This document shows positions 16,922-25,460 of a stretch of 50,072 bases of DNA, piece by piece (position 1 is the stretch's first letter; every line of letters starts with the position of its first letter). Made by a program: the position numbers and the translations under genes. Origin of the DNA: an uncultured Lachnospiraceae bacterium. Its GTDB lineage: Bacteria; Bacillota; Clostridia; Lachnospirales; Lachnospiraceae. Location: contig CALWRS010000015.1 of assembly GCA_944384025.1 (NCBI GenBank), positions 1 to 50,072 on the forward strand. Direction: 5' to 3'. The notes beneath the pieces are model-generated. The model searched no databases. It was not told where the DNA came from and saw only the letters and a list, made by a program, of their open reading frames with translations.

Positions 16922-18217
16922 ATGGCAAAAGTTAACGATACATCCAATAAACGCTGCTCTTTTTGCGGGAAGACGCAGGAGCAGGTGAGAAAATTAATCG
17001 TCGGACCGGGAGATGTTTATATTTGCGACGAATGCGTTGCGCTGTGCAACGAAATCATCGAGGATGACTTTTACGAAGAAGAGGAACCTTCCTCCACGCA
17101 GGAGCAGATTAATCTGATCAAGCCGGCAGAGATGAAGGAGTTTCTCGATCAATACGTGATCGGACAGGACGAAGCAAAGAAAATGCTCTCCGTAGCGGTT
17201 TATAACCACTACAAACGCGTTCTTGCGCAAAAAAATCTGGATGTGGAGCTTCAAAAAAGCAACATCCTTATGATTGGGCCGACTGGTTCCGGAAAGACGT
17301 ATCTGGCGCAGACGCTTGCCAAGGTGCTCAACGTTCCTTTTGCAATCGCGGACGCAACCGCTTTGACCGAAGCCGGTTACGTAGGCGAGGACGTGGAAAA
17401 CATTCTCCTGAAGATTATTCAGGCGGCTGACTACGACATAGAGCGTGCGGAGCACGGAATTATCTACATCGACGAGATTGATAAGATTACTCGCAAGTCG
17501 GAAAATACGTCCATCACAAGAGACGTTTCCGGCGAGGGCGTGCAGCAGGGACTTTTGAAAATTTTGGAAGGAACGGACGCCAGCGTGCCGCCGCAGGGCG
17601 GAAGAAAGCATCCGCAGCAGGAAATGTTCCACATTAACACGACGAACATTTTGTTTATTTGCGGAGGAGCGTTTGACGGTCTGGAAAAAATCGTAGAGGC
17701 AAGAATCGGAGAAAAATCCATCGGCTTTAACGCAAACATTACCGGTGCTCATAAGCAAAACATTGGTGAGCTGTTCCGGCAGGTGCTGCCGCAGGATTTG
17801 ATTAAATTTGGCTTGATTCCTGAGTTTGTGGGACGTGTGCCGGTTACGGTTGCGCTGGACTTGCTCGACGAGGAAGCGCTTGTACGTATTTTGACGGAGC
17901 CTAAAAATGCGATTACCCGTCAATATCAGACGATGTTTGAGCTTGACGGCGTGAATCTGGAATTTGAGCCGGAGGCTCTGCGCGCGATTGCGCACCGCTC
18001 AAGCGAGCGGAAAACCGGAGCGAGAGGTCTGCGTGCGATTATGGAATCCGTGATGATGGATTCCATGTACGAAGTACCGTCTGAGGAAGACGTAGTACGC
18101 TGCATCGTAACAAAAGAAGCGGCGGAAGGAAAGGAAAAACCGGTTCTGATTCGCGATGCGACGGTGGAAAGCGGCCGCATCGGAAGGAAGAAAAATAAGA
18201 GTAACGAAATTGCATAA
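16922..18217 (+). CDS. clpX: Clp protease ATP-binding subunit ClpX
   Basis: This 431-residue AAA+ unfoldase feeds substrates to ClpP. The N-terminal zinc domain has C12, C15, C35 and C38. Walker A is GPTGSGKT at 119-126 and Walker B ends in D184-E185. The pore loop G-Y-V-G and G-L-I-P-E-F-V-G-R follow. The ATG at 16922 is preferred, with GGTGG 5 bases upstream; TTG 16910 and GTG 16913 are in frame but too close to the GGAG. A terminator follows the stop codon. Confidence 0.96.
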   Translation: MAKVNDTSNKRCSFCGKTQEQVRKLIVGPGDVYICDECVALCNEIIEDDFYEEEEPSSTQEQINLIKPAEMKEFLDQYVIGQDEAKKMLSVAVYNHYKRVLAQKNLDVELQKSNILMIGPTGSGKTYLAQTLAKVLNVPFAIADATALTEAGYVGEDVENILLKIIQAADYDIERAEHGIIYIDEIDKITRKSENTSITRDVSGEGVQQGLLKILEGTDASVPPQGGRKHPQQEMFHINTTNILFICGGAFDGLEKIVEARIGEKSIGFNANITGAHKQNIGELFRQVLPQDLIKFGLIPEFVGRVPVTVALDLLDEEALVRILTEPKNAITRQYQTMFELDGVNLEFEPEALRAIAHRSSERKTGARGLRAIMESVMMDSMYEVPSEEDVVRCIVTKEAAEGKEKPVLIRDATVESGRIGRKKNKSNEIA

Positions 18218-18222
18218 GGAAA

Positions 18223-18256
18223 AAAAAGTCTGTCGTTGCTTTGTGACAGGCTTTTT
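18223..18256 (+). terminator. Intrinsic terminator of clpX
   Basis: AAAAAGTCTGTC pairs with GACAGGCTTTTT (12 bp, one G-T) around a 10-base loop, 5 bp after the clpX stop. Confidence 0.8.
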
Positions 18257-18303
18257 CGTCTCATAGAGTTTTATACGTTGCTTGAGGAAAGTAGGATACG
18301 GGA

Positions 18304-20625
18304 ATGAGTGAAACAAAGACGCTGCCGCTGGTCGTTTTAAGATATATGGTTGTGTTTCCGCAGATGATGCTGCATTTTGATTTGACGCAGACAACAAGCG
18401 AGGAAACGGTAAAGCAAGCGATACAAAACGGTCAGGATATTTTTATTGCCCTAAAAAAGGGCGAAGAAGACGCGCAGGAAGCGGATTCTTATGAAATTGG
18501 AGTGGTTGCGAACGTAAAGCAAATTCTTCGGTTGCCCAACAACCAGACTAGAATTTTGGTGCAGGGGATGGAGCGCGCGCGGATTTTGCAGCGCCCCGAT
18601 ACAAACCTTTCCTATCCGGTTGTGGAAGTAGAACCGATGCCGATACAAGAGCCCGTGCTTTCTGATGTGGAATTGGAAGCTATGCGGGAGAGCCTTTTGG
18701 AGATTATAGACAGCCTCCTTGTCAATCTTCCGCAAAACGGCCCCGAGATAAGAAAACAGCTGCGAAAGATCGAAGATTTTCGAAGATTGCTTGCGCAGAG
18801 CATTGCGCTTTTGCCGCTTTCGGCACAGGCAAAACAAATGATTTTGGAAGCCGGCAGTATAACGTCGCAGTTTGAGCGGCTGGCAAAGCTTTTGGCAAAA
18901 GAAGCGCAGATCCTGCAAATCCGCCGGCGAATTCAGGAGAAAGTGCAAAGCAACCTTGACCAAAATCAAAAGGAATACGTTTTGCGAGAGCAAATGAAAG
19001 TGATTCGCGAAGAACTGGGTGAGGCCGGCCCGACGGAAGATTCGGAGAAGTTTCTTCGGATGGTTGAGGAGCTTTCGGCGCCGGAGGAAATCAAGGACGT
19101 TATTCGCGCGGAAATTCGCCGGTTTGCGCAGCTGGGGTATAACAATTCCGAGAGCTGGGTCATTCGAAATTATATCGAAACGATGCTGTCTCTGCCTTGG
19201 AATAAGAGCAGCGAAGAGCACTTGGAGCTTTCTAACGCCGAGCGGATTTTGGAGCGCGATCATTACGGTCTAGACGACGTAAAAAAGCGCGTTTTGGAGT
19301 TTTTGGCAGTCCGCGCCAGAAGCGGCAGTGCGCCCAGCCCTATTCTATGCCTGGTAGGGCCTCCGGGGACGGGAAAAACCTCCATTGCCAAAAGTATGGC
19401 GGAGGCTATGGGTCGCACGTATGTGCGAATCTGCCTTGGAGGCGTGAGAGACGAAGCGGAAATCCGCGGACACCGCCGGACGTATCTGGCGTCGATGCCG
19501 GGAAGATTCATTCAGGGACTTCGAAATGCGCAGGTAAACAATCCGCTGATGCTTTTAGACGAAGTGGACAAAATCGGAAGCGATTACAAAGGAGACCCTT
19601 CGGCGGCGCTTTTGGAAGTGCTTGACAGTGCGCAAAACAGTCGGTTTGTGGATCATTTTATCGAGCAGCCCGTTGATTTGAGCAAAGTCGTGTTTGTCGC
19701 TACGGCAAATACGACGGAAACAATCCCTAAGCCTTTGCTTGACCGAATGGAAGTAATTGAAATCTCTTCCTACACGCAGCTTGAAAAGCTGCATATTGCC
19801 AAAGGCTATCTCGTACCGGCGCAGCTAAAGCAGCACGGTCTAAGCAAAGCGCAGCTTAGTTTTCGCGACAGCGGGCTAAAAGCGATTATAAAGGGATATA
19901 CAAAAGAAGCAGGCGTGCGCAGTTTGGAGCGGCGGATTGGCGAAGTTTGCCGCAAGGCGGTTTTGCAAATTGTCCGGCAGGAGGAAGAGGGAAATACGCC
20001 GGAGAAGCTTAGCGTAACAGAGAAAAATCTGGAGCAGTTTCTGGGTGCGCCGCGCTATCGCAGGGAAGCTTTGAGCAAGGCGCCGCAGGTTGGGATTGTG
20101 CGGGGACTTGCGTGGACAAGCGTTGGCGGAGAGGTTCTGGAAATTGAAGTCAATACCATGCAGGGAAAAGGCGAGCTTGTATTGACCGGACGCATGGGCG
20201 ACGTGATGAAGGAGTCGGCCAGAACGGGAATCAGTTATCTGCGCTCCATTGGCGATAAATACGATATTTCGCCGGATTTTTTTTCGCAGCACGACATGCA
20301 CATCCATATCCCGGAAGGAGCGGTTCCAAAAGACGGCCCCAGCGCCGGAATTACGATGGCGTCCGCAGTTTTGTCTGCCGTGACGAAAATTCCGGCAAGG
20401 CAGGATTTAGCGATGACGGGAGAAATTACGCTTCGCGGAAGAGTACTGCCGATTGGAGGATTAAAAGAGAAGATTCTGGCAGCAAAGCTGTTTGGAATTT
20501 CTAAAGTTCTTATTCCGGAGCAAAACCGGCAGGACGTGCTTTTGCTGCCGCCGGAAATTTGCGAAGGGATGGAAATTCATTATGTGCGGGACATGAAGGA
20601 AGTTTTAGAGCATGTGCTCACGTAA
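18304..20625 (+). CDS. lon: ATP-dependent Lon protease
   Basis: This 773-residue cytosolic AAA+ protease degrades damaged and regulatory proteins. The LON substrate-binding domain covers about 5-200. Walker A is GPPGTGKT at 352-359, followed by L-L-L-D-E-V-D-K. The proteolytic dyad is S680 in P-K-D-G-P-S-A-G and K723 in G-L-K-E-K, the usual 43-residue gap. The ribosome site before ATG 18304 is weak (AGGATACGGGA). Its distance from the clpX terminator suggests a separate promoter that I cannot place with confidence. Confidence 0.96.
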   Translation: MSETKTLPLVVLRYMVVFPQMMLHFDLTQTTSEETVKQAIQNGQDIFIALKKGEEDAQEADSYEIGVVANVKQILRLPNNQTRILVQGMERARILQRPDTNLSYPVVEVEPMPIQEPVLSDVELEAMRESLLEIIDSLLVNLPQNGPEIRKQLRKIEDFRRLLAQSIALLPLSAQAKQMILEAGSITSQFERLAKLLAKEAQILQIRRRIQEKVQSNLDQNQKEYVLREQMKVIREELGEAGPTEDSEKFLRMVEELSAPEEIKDVIRAEIRRFAQLGYNNSESWVIRNYIETMLSLPWNKSSEEHLELSNAERILERDHYGLDDVKKRVLEFLAVRARSGSAPSPILCLVGPPGTGKTSIAKSMAEAMGRTYVRICLGGVRDEAEIRGHRRTYLASMPGRFIQGLRNAQVNNPLMLLDEVDKIGSDYKGDPSAALLEVLDSAQNSRFVDHFIEQPVDLSKVVFVATANTTETIPKPLLDRMEVIEISSYTQLEKLHIAKGYLVPAQLKQHGLSKAQLSFRDSGLKAIIKGYTKEAGVRSLERRIGEVCRKAVLQIVRQEEEGNTPEKLSVTEKNLEQFLGAPRYRREALSKAPQVGIVRGLAWTSVGGEVLEIEVNTMQGKGELVLTGRMGDVMKESARTGISYLRSIGDKYDISPDFFSQHDMHIHIPEGAVPKDGPSAGITMASAVLSAVTKIPARQDLAMTGEITLRGRVLPIGGLKEKILAAKLFGISKVLIPEQNRQDVLLLPPEICEGMEIHYVRDMKEVLEHVLT

Positions 20626-20664
20626 ATTGCTTTTGAGGCGAAACGCCCGGAAATGAGGAGAGGA

Positions 20665-21285
20665 ATGCATATTCGAAACGCGGAATTGGAGACGGTCTGC
20701 GGGGTGACGAGCCGTCTTCCGGCGAACCGGCAGCCGGAATTTGCCTTTGCCGGAAGGTCCAATGTCGGGAAATCGTCCCTAATTAACGCGCTTGTAAACC
20801 GAAAAGCGCTCGCAAGAGCTTCTTCTCAGCCGGGGAAGACGCAGACGATTAATTTTTATCACCTAAACGAAGCTTTTTATTTTGTGGATTTGCCCGGGTA
20901 CGGATACGCAAAGACTTCGCAGGAGCTGCGTGCTAGGTGGGGCGCGATGATTGAGCGGTATTTGACGACTTCTTCGCAGTTAAAGCTTGTGTTTTTGCTT
21001 GTGGATATTCGGCACGAGCCGTCCGCTAAAGACAAGGAAATGTATCGCTGGATTGTTTATCAGGGATTTCGGCCGATTGTGATTGCAACGAAGCTAGACA
21101 AAATCAACCGCAGCCAGTTGGCAAAACAAAAGAAATTAATCCGCACGGCGCTTGAAATGCAAACGGAGGATTTGCTAATTCCTTTTTCTTCCGAAACAAA
21201 GCAAGGCAAGGAAGAACTCTGGGAAATTATTCATCCATTTGTTGCAGCTAAAAACGAGGACGATGGGGAGGAAGAGAACAAATGA
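20665..21285 (+). CDS. engB: Ribosome biogenesis GTPase YsxC/EngB
   Basis: This 206-residue GTPase is needed for assembly of the large ribosomal subunit. G1 is GRSNVGKSS at 30-38, G3 is D75-L-P-G and G4 is T142-K-L-D145. I start at ATG 20665 because GAGGAGAGGA lies directly before it; the earlier ATG at 20653 is part of that ribosome site. It lies 39 bp after lon, as in many Firmicutes. The barstar-like gene overlaps its stop codon. Confidence 0.95.
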   Translation: MHIRNAELETVCGVTSRLPANRQPEFAFAGRSNVGKSSLINALVNRKALARASSQPGKTQTINFYHLNEAFYFVDLPGYGYAKTSQELRARWGAMIERYLTTSSQLKLVFLLVDIRHEPSAKDKEMYRWIVYQGFRPIVIATKLDKINRSQLAKQKKLIRTALEMQTEDLLIPFSSETKQGKEELWEIIHPFVAAKNEDDGEEENK

Positions 21286-21542
21286 GAGAAGTTTATCTAG
21301 ACGGAGAACGAATGCGGACAAAGGCAGAAATGCACGACTATTTAATCGCGAAGCTGGAATTGCCTTATTACTACGGGAGAAGTCTGGATTCTCTTTGGAA
21401 CTTTCTTTCAAAAGAAACCGATCCTTTAAAAATTATTATTACAAATCAAAGCGCCATAGCGCTTGGCTATGGCGAGGTTTTGATTGAGATGCTTCAGGAC
21501 CTAGAAAGGAGCAATGCGAATTTTCACCTAGAGGTGCGCTAG
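21282..21542 (+). CDS. Barstar-family protein
   Basis: This 86-residue acidic protein has the barstar fold pattern: D-G-x-x-M-R-T-K-A-E-M-H-D-Y-L at the N terminus, Y-Y-Y-G-R-S-L-D-S-L-W-N-F-L in the middle and a C-terminal L-E-V-R. Barstar inhibits the secreted RNase barnase. No barnase gene lies in this window. The ATG overlaps the engB stop (ATGA), so the two are translationally coupled. Many Clostridia carry such orphan barstars; their function is not established. Its end is 2 bp from the convergent DUF4364 gene. Confidence 0.85.
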   Translation: MREVYLDGERMRTKAEMHDYLIAKLELPYYYGRSLDSLWNFLSKETDPLKIIITNQSAIALGYGEVLIEMLQDLERSNANFHLEVR

Positions 21543-21544
21543 AG

Positions 21545-22069
21545 CTACTTGTCCGCAAGCAGCGTATTCAGAACGTAGGCGTAGATGTCTGCGTTCTTCT
21601 TTTTCCAGTGGGCGCATATGGCTTCCGCGTCTTCTTTAGAAGGCACGGTAAGGCGCACTTCAATAACCGAGGAATCGCGCTCAAGCACCTTTAGCTCTGT
21701 AACGTATTCGTTTGCGCGTACTTTGTAATAGTCGGCGACGTTTGAGACTTCCTCGCGAAGAGAATACTTGTTTTCGGTCAGATATAAGTCGATTTCGTCG
21801 CGGATATTGCGCGAAATATTCTGATAAAAGAAGGAGAGCGTCTCCCTTCCTTCTTCGCTGATTCGGTACAACGAAGCGTTTTTTGTCTGCTGCAGGGTAA
21901 TGTACCCGTCTTCTACGAGGTCGGAGAGCACTTCCTGCACGTTAATGTAGGTCGTGTACTCGTGCGTTGTCATTAAATTGCTTAGCTGCGGGTTTGACAT
22001 AGGAAAATCGACCCGGTCAAGAATATACAGCACAATAAGTTTGTAAAGCATCAGCGCTTCCGGTTGCAT
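21545..22069 (-). CDS. DUF4364 family protein (winged-helix-like)
   Basis: This 174-residue cytosolic protein resembles the DUF4364 family of Clostridia. The N-terminal 80 residues look like a winged helix: M-L-Y-K-L-I-V-L-Y-I-L, then V-L-S-D-L-V-E-D-G-Y-I and a basic/polar wing ending in R-E-T-L. The rest is mixed alpha/beta. A regulatory role is plausible but unproven. AAGGAG precedes the ATG. It lies 72 bp downstream of pspA behind a terminator, so it probably depends on read-through. Confidence 0.82.
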   Translation of the reverse strand: MQPEALMLYKLIVLYILDRVDFPMSNPQLSNLMTTHEYTTYINVQEVLSDLVEDGYITLQQTKNASLYRISEEGRETLSFFYQNISRNIRDEIDLYLTENKYSLREEVSNVADYYKVRANEYVTELKVLERDSSVIEVRLTVPSKEDAEAICAHWKKKNADIYAYVLNTLLADK

Positions 22070-22090
22070 AAGGTTCTCCTTTTGTATTGC

Positions 22091-22119
22091 AAAAAATAGG
22101 GCCGTCCGGAGGACAGCCC
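22091..22119 (-). terminator. Intrinsic terminator between pspA and the DUF4364 gene
   Basis: On the minus strand GGGCTGTCC pairs with GGACGGCCC (9 bp, one G-T) around a 3-base loop, followed by TATTTTTT. Confidence 0.85.
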
Positions 22120-22141
22120 ATTTCTTTTTCGTAAGAGGTGA

Positions 22142-22825
22142 TTAGTTGGCTTCCGTTGCCAGACTTGCTTTAAGAGCTTCCAGTTCTGCGTCAATGTCCG
22201 GGTTGTTCTCGTACTTGTCTGTCAGGTCACGAAGCGTATTTTCCGGGTTGGAAGCGTTTAATTCCGCCATCGCTCTTGCTTTGTCGATACGCGCGTCCGC
22301 CATCTTTTCGTAGCGTTCAAAGCTAGCCAAAGAGTCGTTCGTATCGGTAATGTTGGAGGTCATGTTGTTGATGCGCTCCTGCGCTTTGGCAACGGCGATT
22401 TTGCCTTTCACCATGTCGCGGCGGCTCTCCAACTCTTTGATGTCGTTTGTCAGCTTGTCGTGCATAGCACGCATTTTGTTTGCGTTGTCGGCAGCAAGCT
22501 CATAATTTGTTTGCAGGTCAGCCATTTTGCTGCTTAACTTCGCTTTTTCTGCAAGGAACTTTCTTGCGTCTGCGTCGTTTCCGGCACTTACGGCTTTTAC
22601 AGCGTAGTTCTGCATTTTGTTAATTTCTGCTTCGCACTCATCCAGTTCGCGCTTGCAGGACTTTTCCTGCGCCATAATGGATGCGGTTTCCTGCTTTACC
22701 TTGGCAAGGTCAGAGCTCAGGTTGCGAATGCACTGGTCGATCATTTTTTCCGGGTCTTCGCATTTGTCAAGAAGAGCGTTGATGTTCGATGCCATGATAT
22801 CCTTAAATCTTGCTAAAATTCCCAT
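22142..22825 (-). CDS. pspA: PspA/IM30 family envelope-stress protein
   Basis: This 227-residue, almost wholly coiled-coil protein belongs to the PspA/IM30/ESCRT-III family, which binds stressed membranes from the cytosolic side. The start M-G-I-L-A-R-F-K-D-I and the D-P-E-K-M-I-D-Q segment near residue 25 are diagnostic. GGAGGA precedes ATG 22825; a longer frame to 22909 lies across the promoter. No pspB, pspC, liaF or two-component genes are adjacent, and the promoter is of sigma-A type. Confidence 0.92.
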   Translation of the reverse strand: MGILARFKDIMASNINALLDKCEDPEKMIDQCIRNLSSDLAKVKQETASIMAQEKSCKRELDECEAEINKMQNYAVKAVSAGNDADARKFLAEKAKLSSKMADLQTNYELAADNANKMRAMHDKLTNDIKELESRRDMVKGKIAVAKAQERINNMTSNITDTNDSLASFERYEKMADARIDKARAMAELNASNPENTLRDLTDKYENNPDIDAELEALKASLATEAN

Positions 22826-22880
22826 TTGGTGTCCTCCTCCAGAGAAAATCAGTTTTTTCGGGACTTCCCCGATTAGATAA

Positions 22881-22909
22881 ATTCTAATACAAAAAACCAG
22901 ATGCGTCAA
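22881..22909 (-). promoter_or_regulatory. Promoter of pspA
   Basis: On the minus strand TTGACG (22904-22909), a 17-bp spacer and TAGAAT (22881-22886), about 55 bp before pspA. Confidence 0.75.
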
Positions 22910-22935
22910 GACATCTTTTCAATCTTGCCGCTGTG

Positions 22936-22944
22936 TGGTATGAT
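22936..22944 (+). promoter_or_regulatory. Extended -10 promoter of the methyltransferase gene
   Basis: TG-G-TATGAT is an extended -10 element with a poor -35 (TTTTCA, 17 bp upstream). It would start a leader of about 138 bases that includes repeat copy B. Confidence 0.5.
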
Positions 22945-22959
22945 ATCATATGGGAGATG

Positions 22960-23067
22960 CCCCCGCCTCTATAGGCGGTGGGTAACAAATTTGTATCAGT
23001 GGCGGGTGTCAATCCCCATCTGATATACGCTCCGCGAGGATGCGCCAAGACTCGCGAGCGAGTCTTG
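22960..23067 (+). repeat. Three-hairpin leader containing repeat copy B (22988-23036)
   Basis: Three stems stand in a row: CCCCCGCC with GGCGGTGGG (22960-22982); the 49-bp repeat, 46/49 identical to 7071-7119, with TATCAG/CTGATA; and CAAGACTCGC with GCGAGTCTTG, a perfect 10-bp stem (23046-23067). The first copy lies after fba and this one before an unrelated gene. That points to a mobile repeat or an insertion-sequence end (IS200/IS605-type ends have such hairpins) rather than to a riboswitch. Confidence 0.6.
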
Positions 23068-23088
23068 AAAGAGACGGAGGAAGAAAAA

Positions 23089-23979
23089 ATGTGGATTGCG
23101 AAAAATTGGACCGATTACGAAATCTTAGATACATCAGGCAAGGAAAAGCTGGAACGCTGGGGAGATTACGTACTCATTCGCCCCGACCCGCAGGTGCTTT
23201 GGAACACAAAGCGCCTTCACCCGGGCTGGGAGAATGCGAACGGACATTATTACCGAAGCAGCAAAGGCGGCGGAGAATGGCAGTTTCGCAGTCTGCCGGA
23301 GAGGTGGCAGATTTCTTATCGGGATTTGCGCTTTTGGCTTCAGCCGTTTAACTTTAAGCACACTGGACTTTTTCCGGAGCAGGCGGCGAACTGGGACTGG
23401 ATGAGCGAGCTGATAAAAAAGCGCAGACAGCAAAAGCCGGAGAGTTCGGTTAAAGTATTGAACTTATTTGCCTACACCGGAGGCGCAACGCTTGCCGCAG
23501 CAAAAGCCGGCGCCAGCGTAACCCATGTGGACGCTTCCAAAGGAATGGTCGGCTGGGCAAAGGAAAACGCCGCGGCGTCAGGACTGGCGGACGCGCCGAT
23601 TCGCTATCTTGTGGACGACTGTCAGAAATTTGTGGAGCGGGAAATTCGCAGAGGCAATCGCTACGATGCGATTATTATGGATCCGCCGTCTTACGGCAGA
23701 GGACCAAAAGGCGAGATTTGGAAGATTGAAGATTCCATTCACGAATTTGTGCGGCTTTGCACGGAAGTTTTGACGCAGCAGCCGTTATTTGTTCTAATTA
23801 ATTCTTACACGACCGGACTGCAGCCTGCGATGATGGCATACATTGCCGGGTTGGAGCTTGTTCGCCGGTTTGGCGGATACGTGGAGGCGGATGAAATCGG
23901 GCTTCCCGTAAGCAGCACCGGATTGGTGCTTCCGTGTGGGGCGGCTTGTCGGTACGTTGGAGAAAAAAACGAGGGATGA
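23089..23979 (+). CDS. Class I SAM-dependent rRNA methyltransferase (RlmI-like)
   Basis: This 296-residue cytosolic enzyme shows the SAM-binding motif L-N-L-F-A-Y-T-G-G-A-T near 125, V-D-A-S-K-G at the ribose-binding acidic residue, and the catalytic D-P-P-S-Y-G-R-G near 202. This is the pattern of the RlmI/RlmK cytosine-C5 23S rRNA methyltransferases. The N-terminal PUA domain of RlmI is absent; a smaller beta domain stands there instead. CGGAGG lies 8 bases before ATG 23089. The exact target base is not evident. Confidence 0.83.
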   Translation: MWIAKNWTDYEILDTSGKEKLERWGDYVLIRPDPQVLWNTKRLHPGWENANGHYYRSSKGGGEWQFRSLPERWQISYRDLRFWLQPFNFKHTGLFPEQAANWDWMSELIKKRRQQKPESSVKVLNLFAYTGGATLAAAKAGASVTHVDASKGMVGWAKENAAASGLADAPIRYLVDDCQKFVEREIRRGNRYDAIIMDPPSYGRGPKGEIWKIEDSIHEFVRLCTEVLTQQPLFVLINSYTTGLQPAMMAYIAGLELVRRFGGYVEADEIGLPVSSTGLVLPCGAACRYVGEKNEG

Positions 23980-23980
23980 T

Positions 23981-24730
23981 ATGAGAAAGAAACATGGAAT
24001 TTGGGGCCCGCTTTTGGCGCTTGCGCTGTTTATGATTGCCGTTTTGGTTTTTATTTTCACGGCGGGAAGCCAAAATCGCGGCGCGCAGGGGCATTATGTA
24101 AACGGCGTAATGGAGATCCGTTTGGAGGACGAAAACTACGTCTTGCTTAACGACGTAGAAAGCCAAAGCTACATCGGCTCGCAGGTCAGCGACGTTATAA
24201 AGGCAGAGCGGGGAAAGAAGGTCGGAACGATTGCTTCCTATAAGATTCTGACGCTGGCGGTGCTCTACGAGGTGGAAGGCGACACAAAGGGGCAGTATCT
24301 GGTAGATTCTAAAGAGCGCATCTACGTTCGCAAGGAGCTTTACGAGGAAGTTTCGGCGCAGCTAAAAGAAGAGAGCGCCTTTTGCGATTACCGTATCGTA
24401 AACAGTGAGAAAAAATACGACGCGCTTGTGGATATCGACGATGAGAAGGCGCGTCAGACGGAAGCTCTGGCAAACGACGAAAGCTCAGAGGGGCTTTTGC
24501 AGATCGACGACGTTTTGGTAACGCAGGATTTTAGCAATCGCCGGGAGATTTTTGCCTTTACCGCAGACGGCGTTCTTTATAGGGCAAGGCTTGAGCTGTT
24601 TCTTTATCAGGACCAAATCTACGTTACGACTCGTTATGAGGATAATTCCGATGAAAAGAAGCCAAGCATTCTGACCGGGAAGCTGCTGCCGGAGGAATTG
24701 CAGGAGTATTATAAGAGCGTGTGGAAGTAG
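23981..24730 (+). CDS. Uncharacterised membrane-anchored protein
   Basis: This 249-residue protein has a basic start M-R-K-K-H, one hydrophobic helix at about residues 8-28 and a large, acidic extracytoplasmic part. I recognise no domain or catalytic motif. It contains repeated D/E-rich stretches and no Cys-based anchor. GAGGGA precedes ATG 23981, one base after the stop of the methyltransferase gene, so the two are cotranscribed. It ends before the S10-operon promoter. A divergent lineage-specific envelope protein is the most that can be said. Confidence 0.7.
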   Translation: MRKKHGIWGPLLALALFMIAVLVFIFTAGSQNRGAQGHYVNGVMEIRLEDENYVLLNDVESQSYIGSQVSDVIKAERGKKVGTIASYKILTLAVLYEVEGDTKGQYLVDSKERIYVRKELYEEVSAQLKEESAFCDYRIVNSEKKYDALVDIDDEKARQTEALANDESSEGLLQIDDVLVTQDFSNRREIFAFTADGVLYRARLELFLYQDQIYVTTRYEDNSDEKKPSILTGKLLPEELQEYYKSVWK

Positions 24731-24762
24731 CCCGAGAAAAGCAAAAAAAATAAAAAAAGTGC

Positions 24763-24791
24763 TTGCTTTTTGTTTGCAACTCGGTTATAAT
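24763..24791 (+). promoter_or_regulatory. Promoter of the S10 ribosomal operon
   Basis: TTGCTT (24763-24768), a 17-bp spacer and a perfect TATAAT (24786-24791). The predicted start near 24798 gives a leader of about 277 bases. Confidence 0.8.
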
Positions 24792-24797
24792 AGCAAA

Positions 24798-25074
24798 CGT
24801 TGTGACGTTGATAGCGTAGAAGCGTGAGGTTGCTGCTGTTTTTTGGCAGGTTTTCCGTGGAGCGAATGTCAAGTTATAAAACTGGCGACAAGTCACTGTA
24901 CCAATTCATTTTCTGCAAGGAAGCAGATAAAACGTGTGAAACGACGCAGGTTGGTAACAGAAAGCCAAGCACTAAGCTTGGCAAAATTTACCGACAGGCA
25001 GGAAACACACGGACGAGTGTACAGTCACCACTTGTCGTACTGAAATGAAGTGCGAAAAGGAGGCGGCTATTTTT
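24798..25074 (+). promoter_or_regulatory. Long structured leader of rpsJ (possible autogenous control RNA)
   Basis: A long-range helix closes most of this leader: CGACAAGT (24886-24893) pairs with ACTTGTCG (25030-25037), and ACTGTAC (24895-24901) with GTACAGT (25019-25025). Inside is GCCAAGC/GCTTGGC (24964-24982). The closing helix ends 17 bases before the AAAAGGAGG of rpsJ. S10-operon leaders bind L4 in gammaproteobacteria; whether this RNA binds a ribosomal protein is unknown. I see no terminator in it. Confidence 0.55.
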
Positions 25075-25392
25075 ATGGCAAGCAATGTAATGAGAATTAC
25101 ACTGAAAGCGTATGATCATCAGCTGATTGATGCATCTGCAGCAAAAATCGTGGAGACTGCAAAGAAGACCGGATCGAAGGTAAGCGGACCTGTGCCGTTG
25201 CCGACGAAGAAGGAAGTAATCACGATCTTAAGAGCAACTCACAAGTATAAGGATTCCCGTGAGCAGTTCGAGCAGAGAACGCACAAGAGACTGATTGACA
25301 TCGTTGTTCCCAGTCAGAAGACAGTAGATGCGCTGTCCCGTCTGGAGATGCCGGCCGGTGTATTCATCGGCATCAAGATGATCACCAAATAA
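25075..25392 (+). CDS. rpsJ: Ribosomal protein S10 (uS10)
   Basis: A 105-residue 30S head protein, also the NusG/NusE partner in antitermination. The pattern R-I-T-L-K-A-Y-D-H-x-L-I-D, G-P-V-P-L-P-T and T-H-K-R-L-I-D is unmistakable. ATG 25075 is chosen by homology; AAAAGGAGG lies 11 bases upstream, a slightly long spacing. First gene of the S10 cluster; no tuf or fusA gene precedes it here. Confidence 0.97.
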   Translation: MASNVMRITLKAYDHQLIDASAAKIVETAKKTGSKVSGPVPLPTKKEVITILRATHKYKDSREQFEQRTHKRLIDIVVPSQKTVDALSRLEMPAGVFIGIKMITK

Positions 25393-25460
25393 GTCATCTT
25401 GTGAACATTTAGAATGACCCTTTTTAGGGTCCGCTGTAGATTAAACAGGAGGTAACAGTT

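Noticed and set aside
18304-18360. A different, upstream start for Lon
   Set aside because: The terminator of clpX lies just upstream and no in-frame start with a better ribosome site is present.
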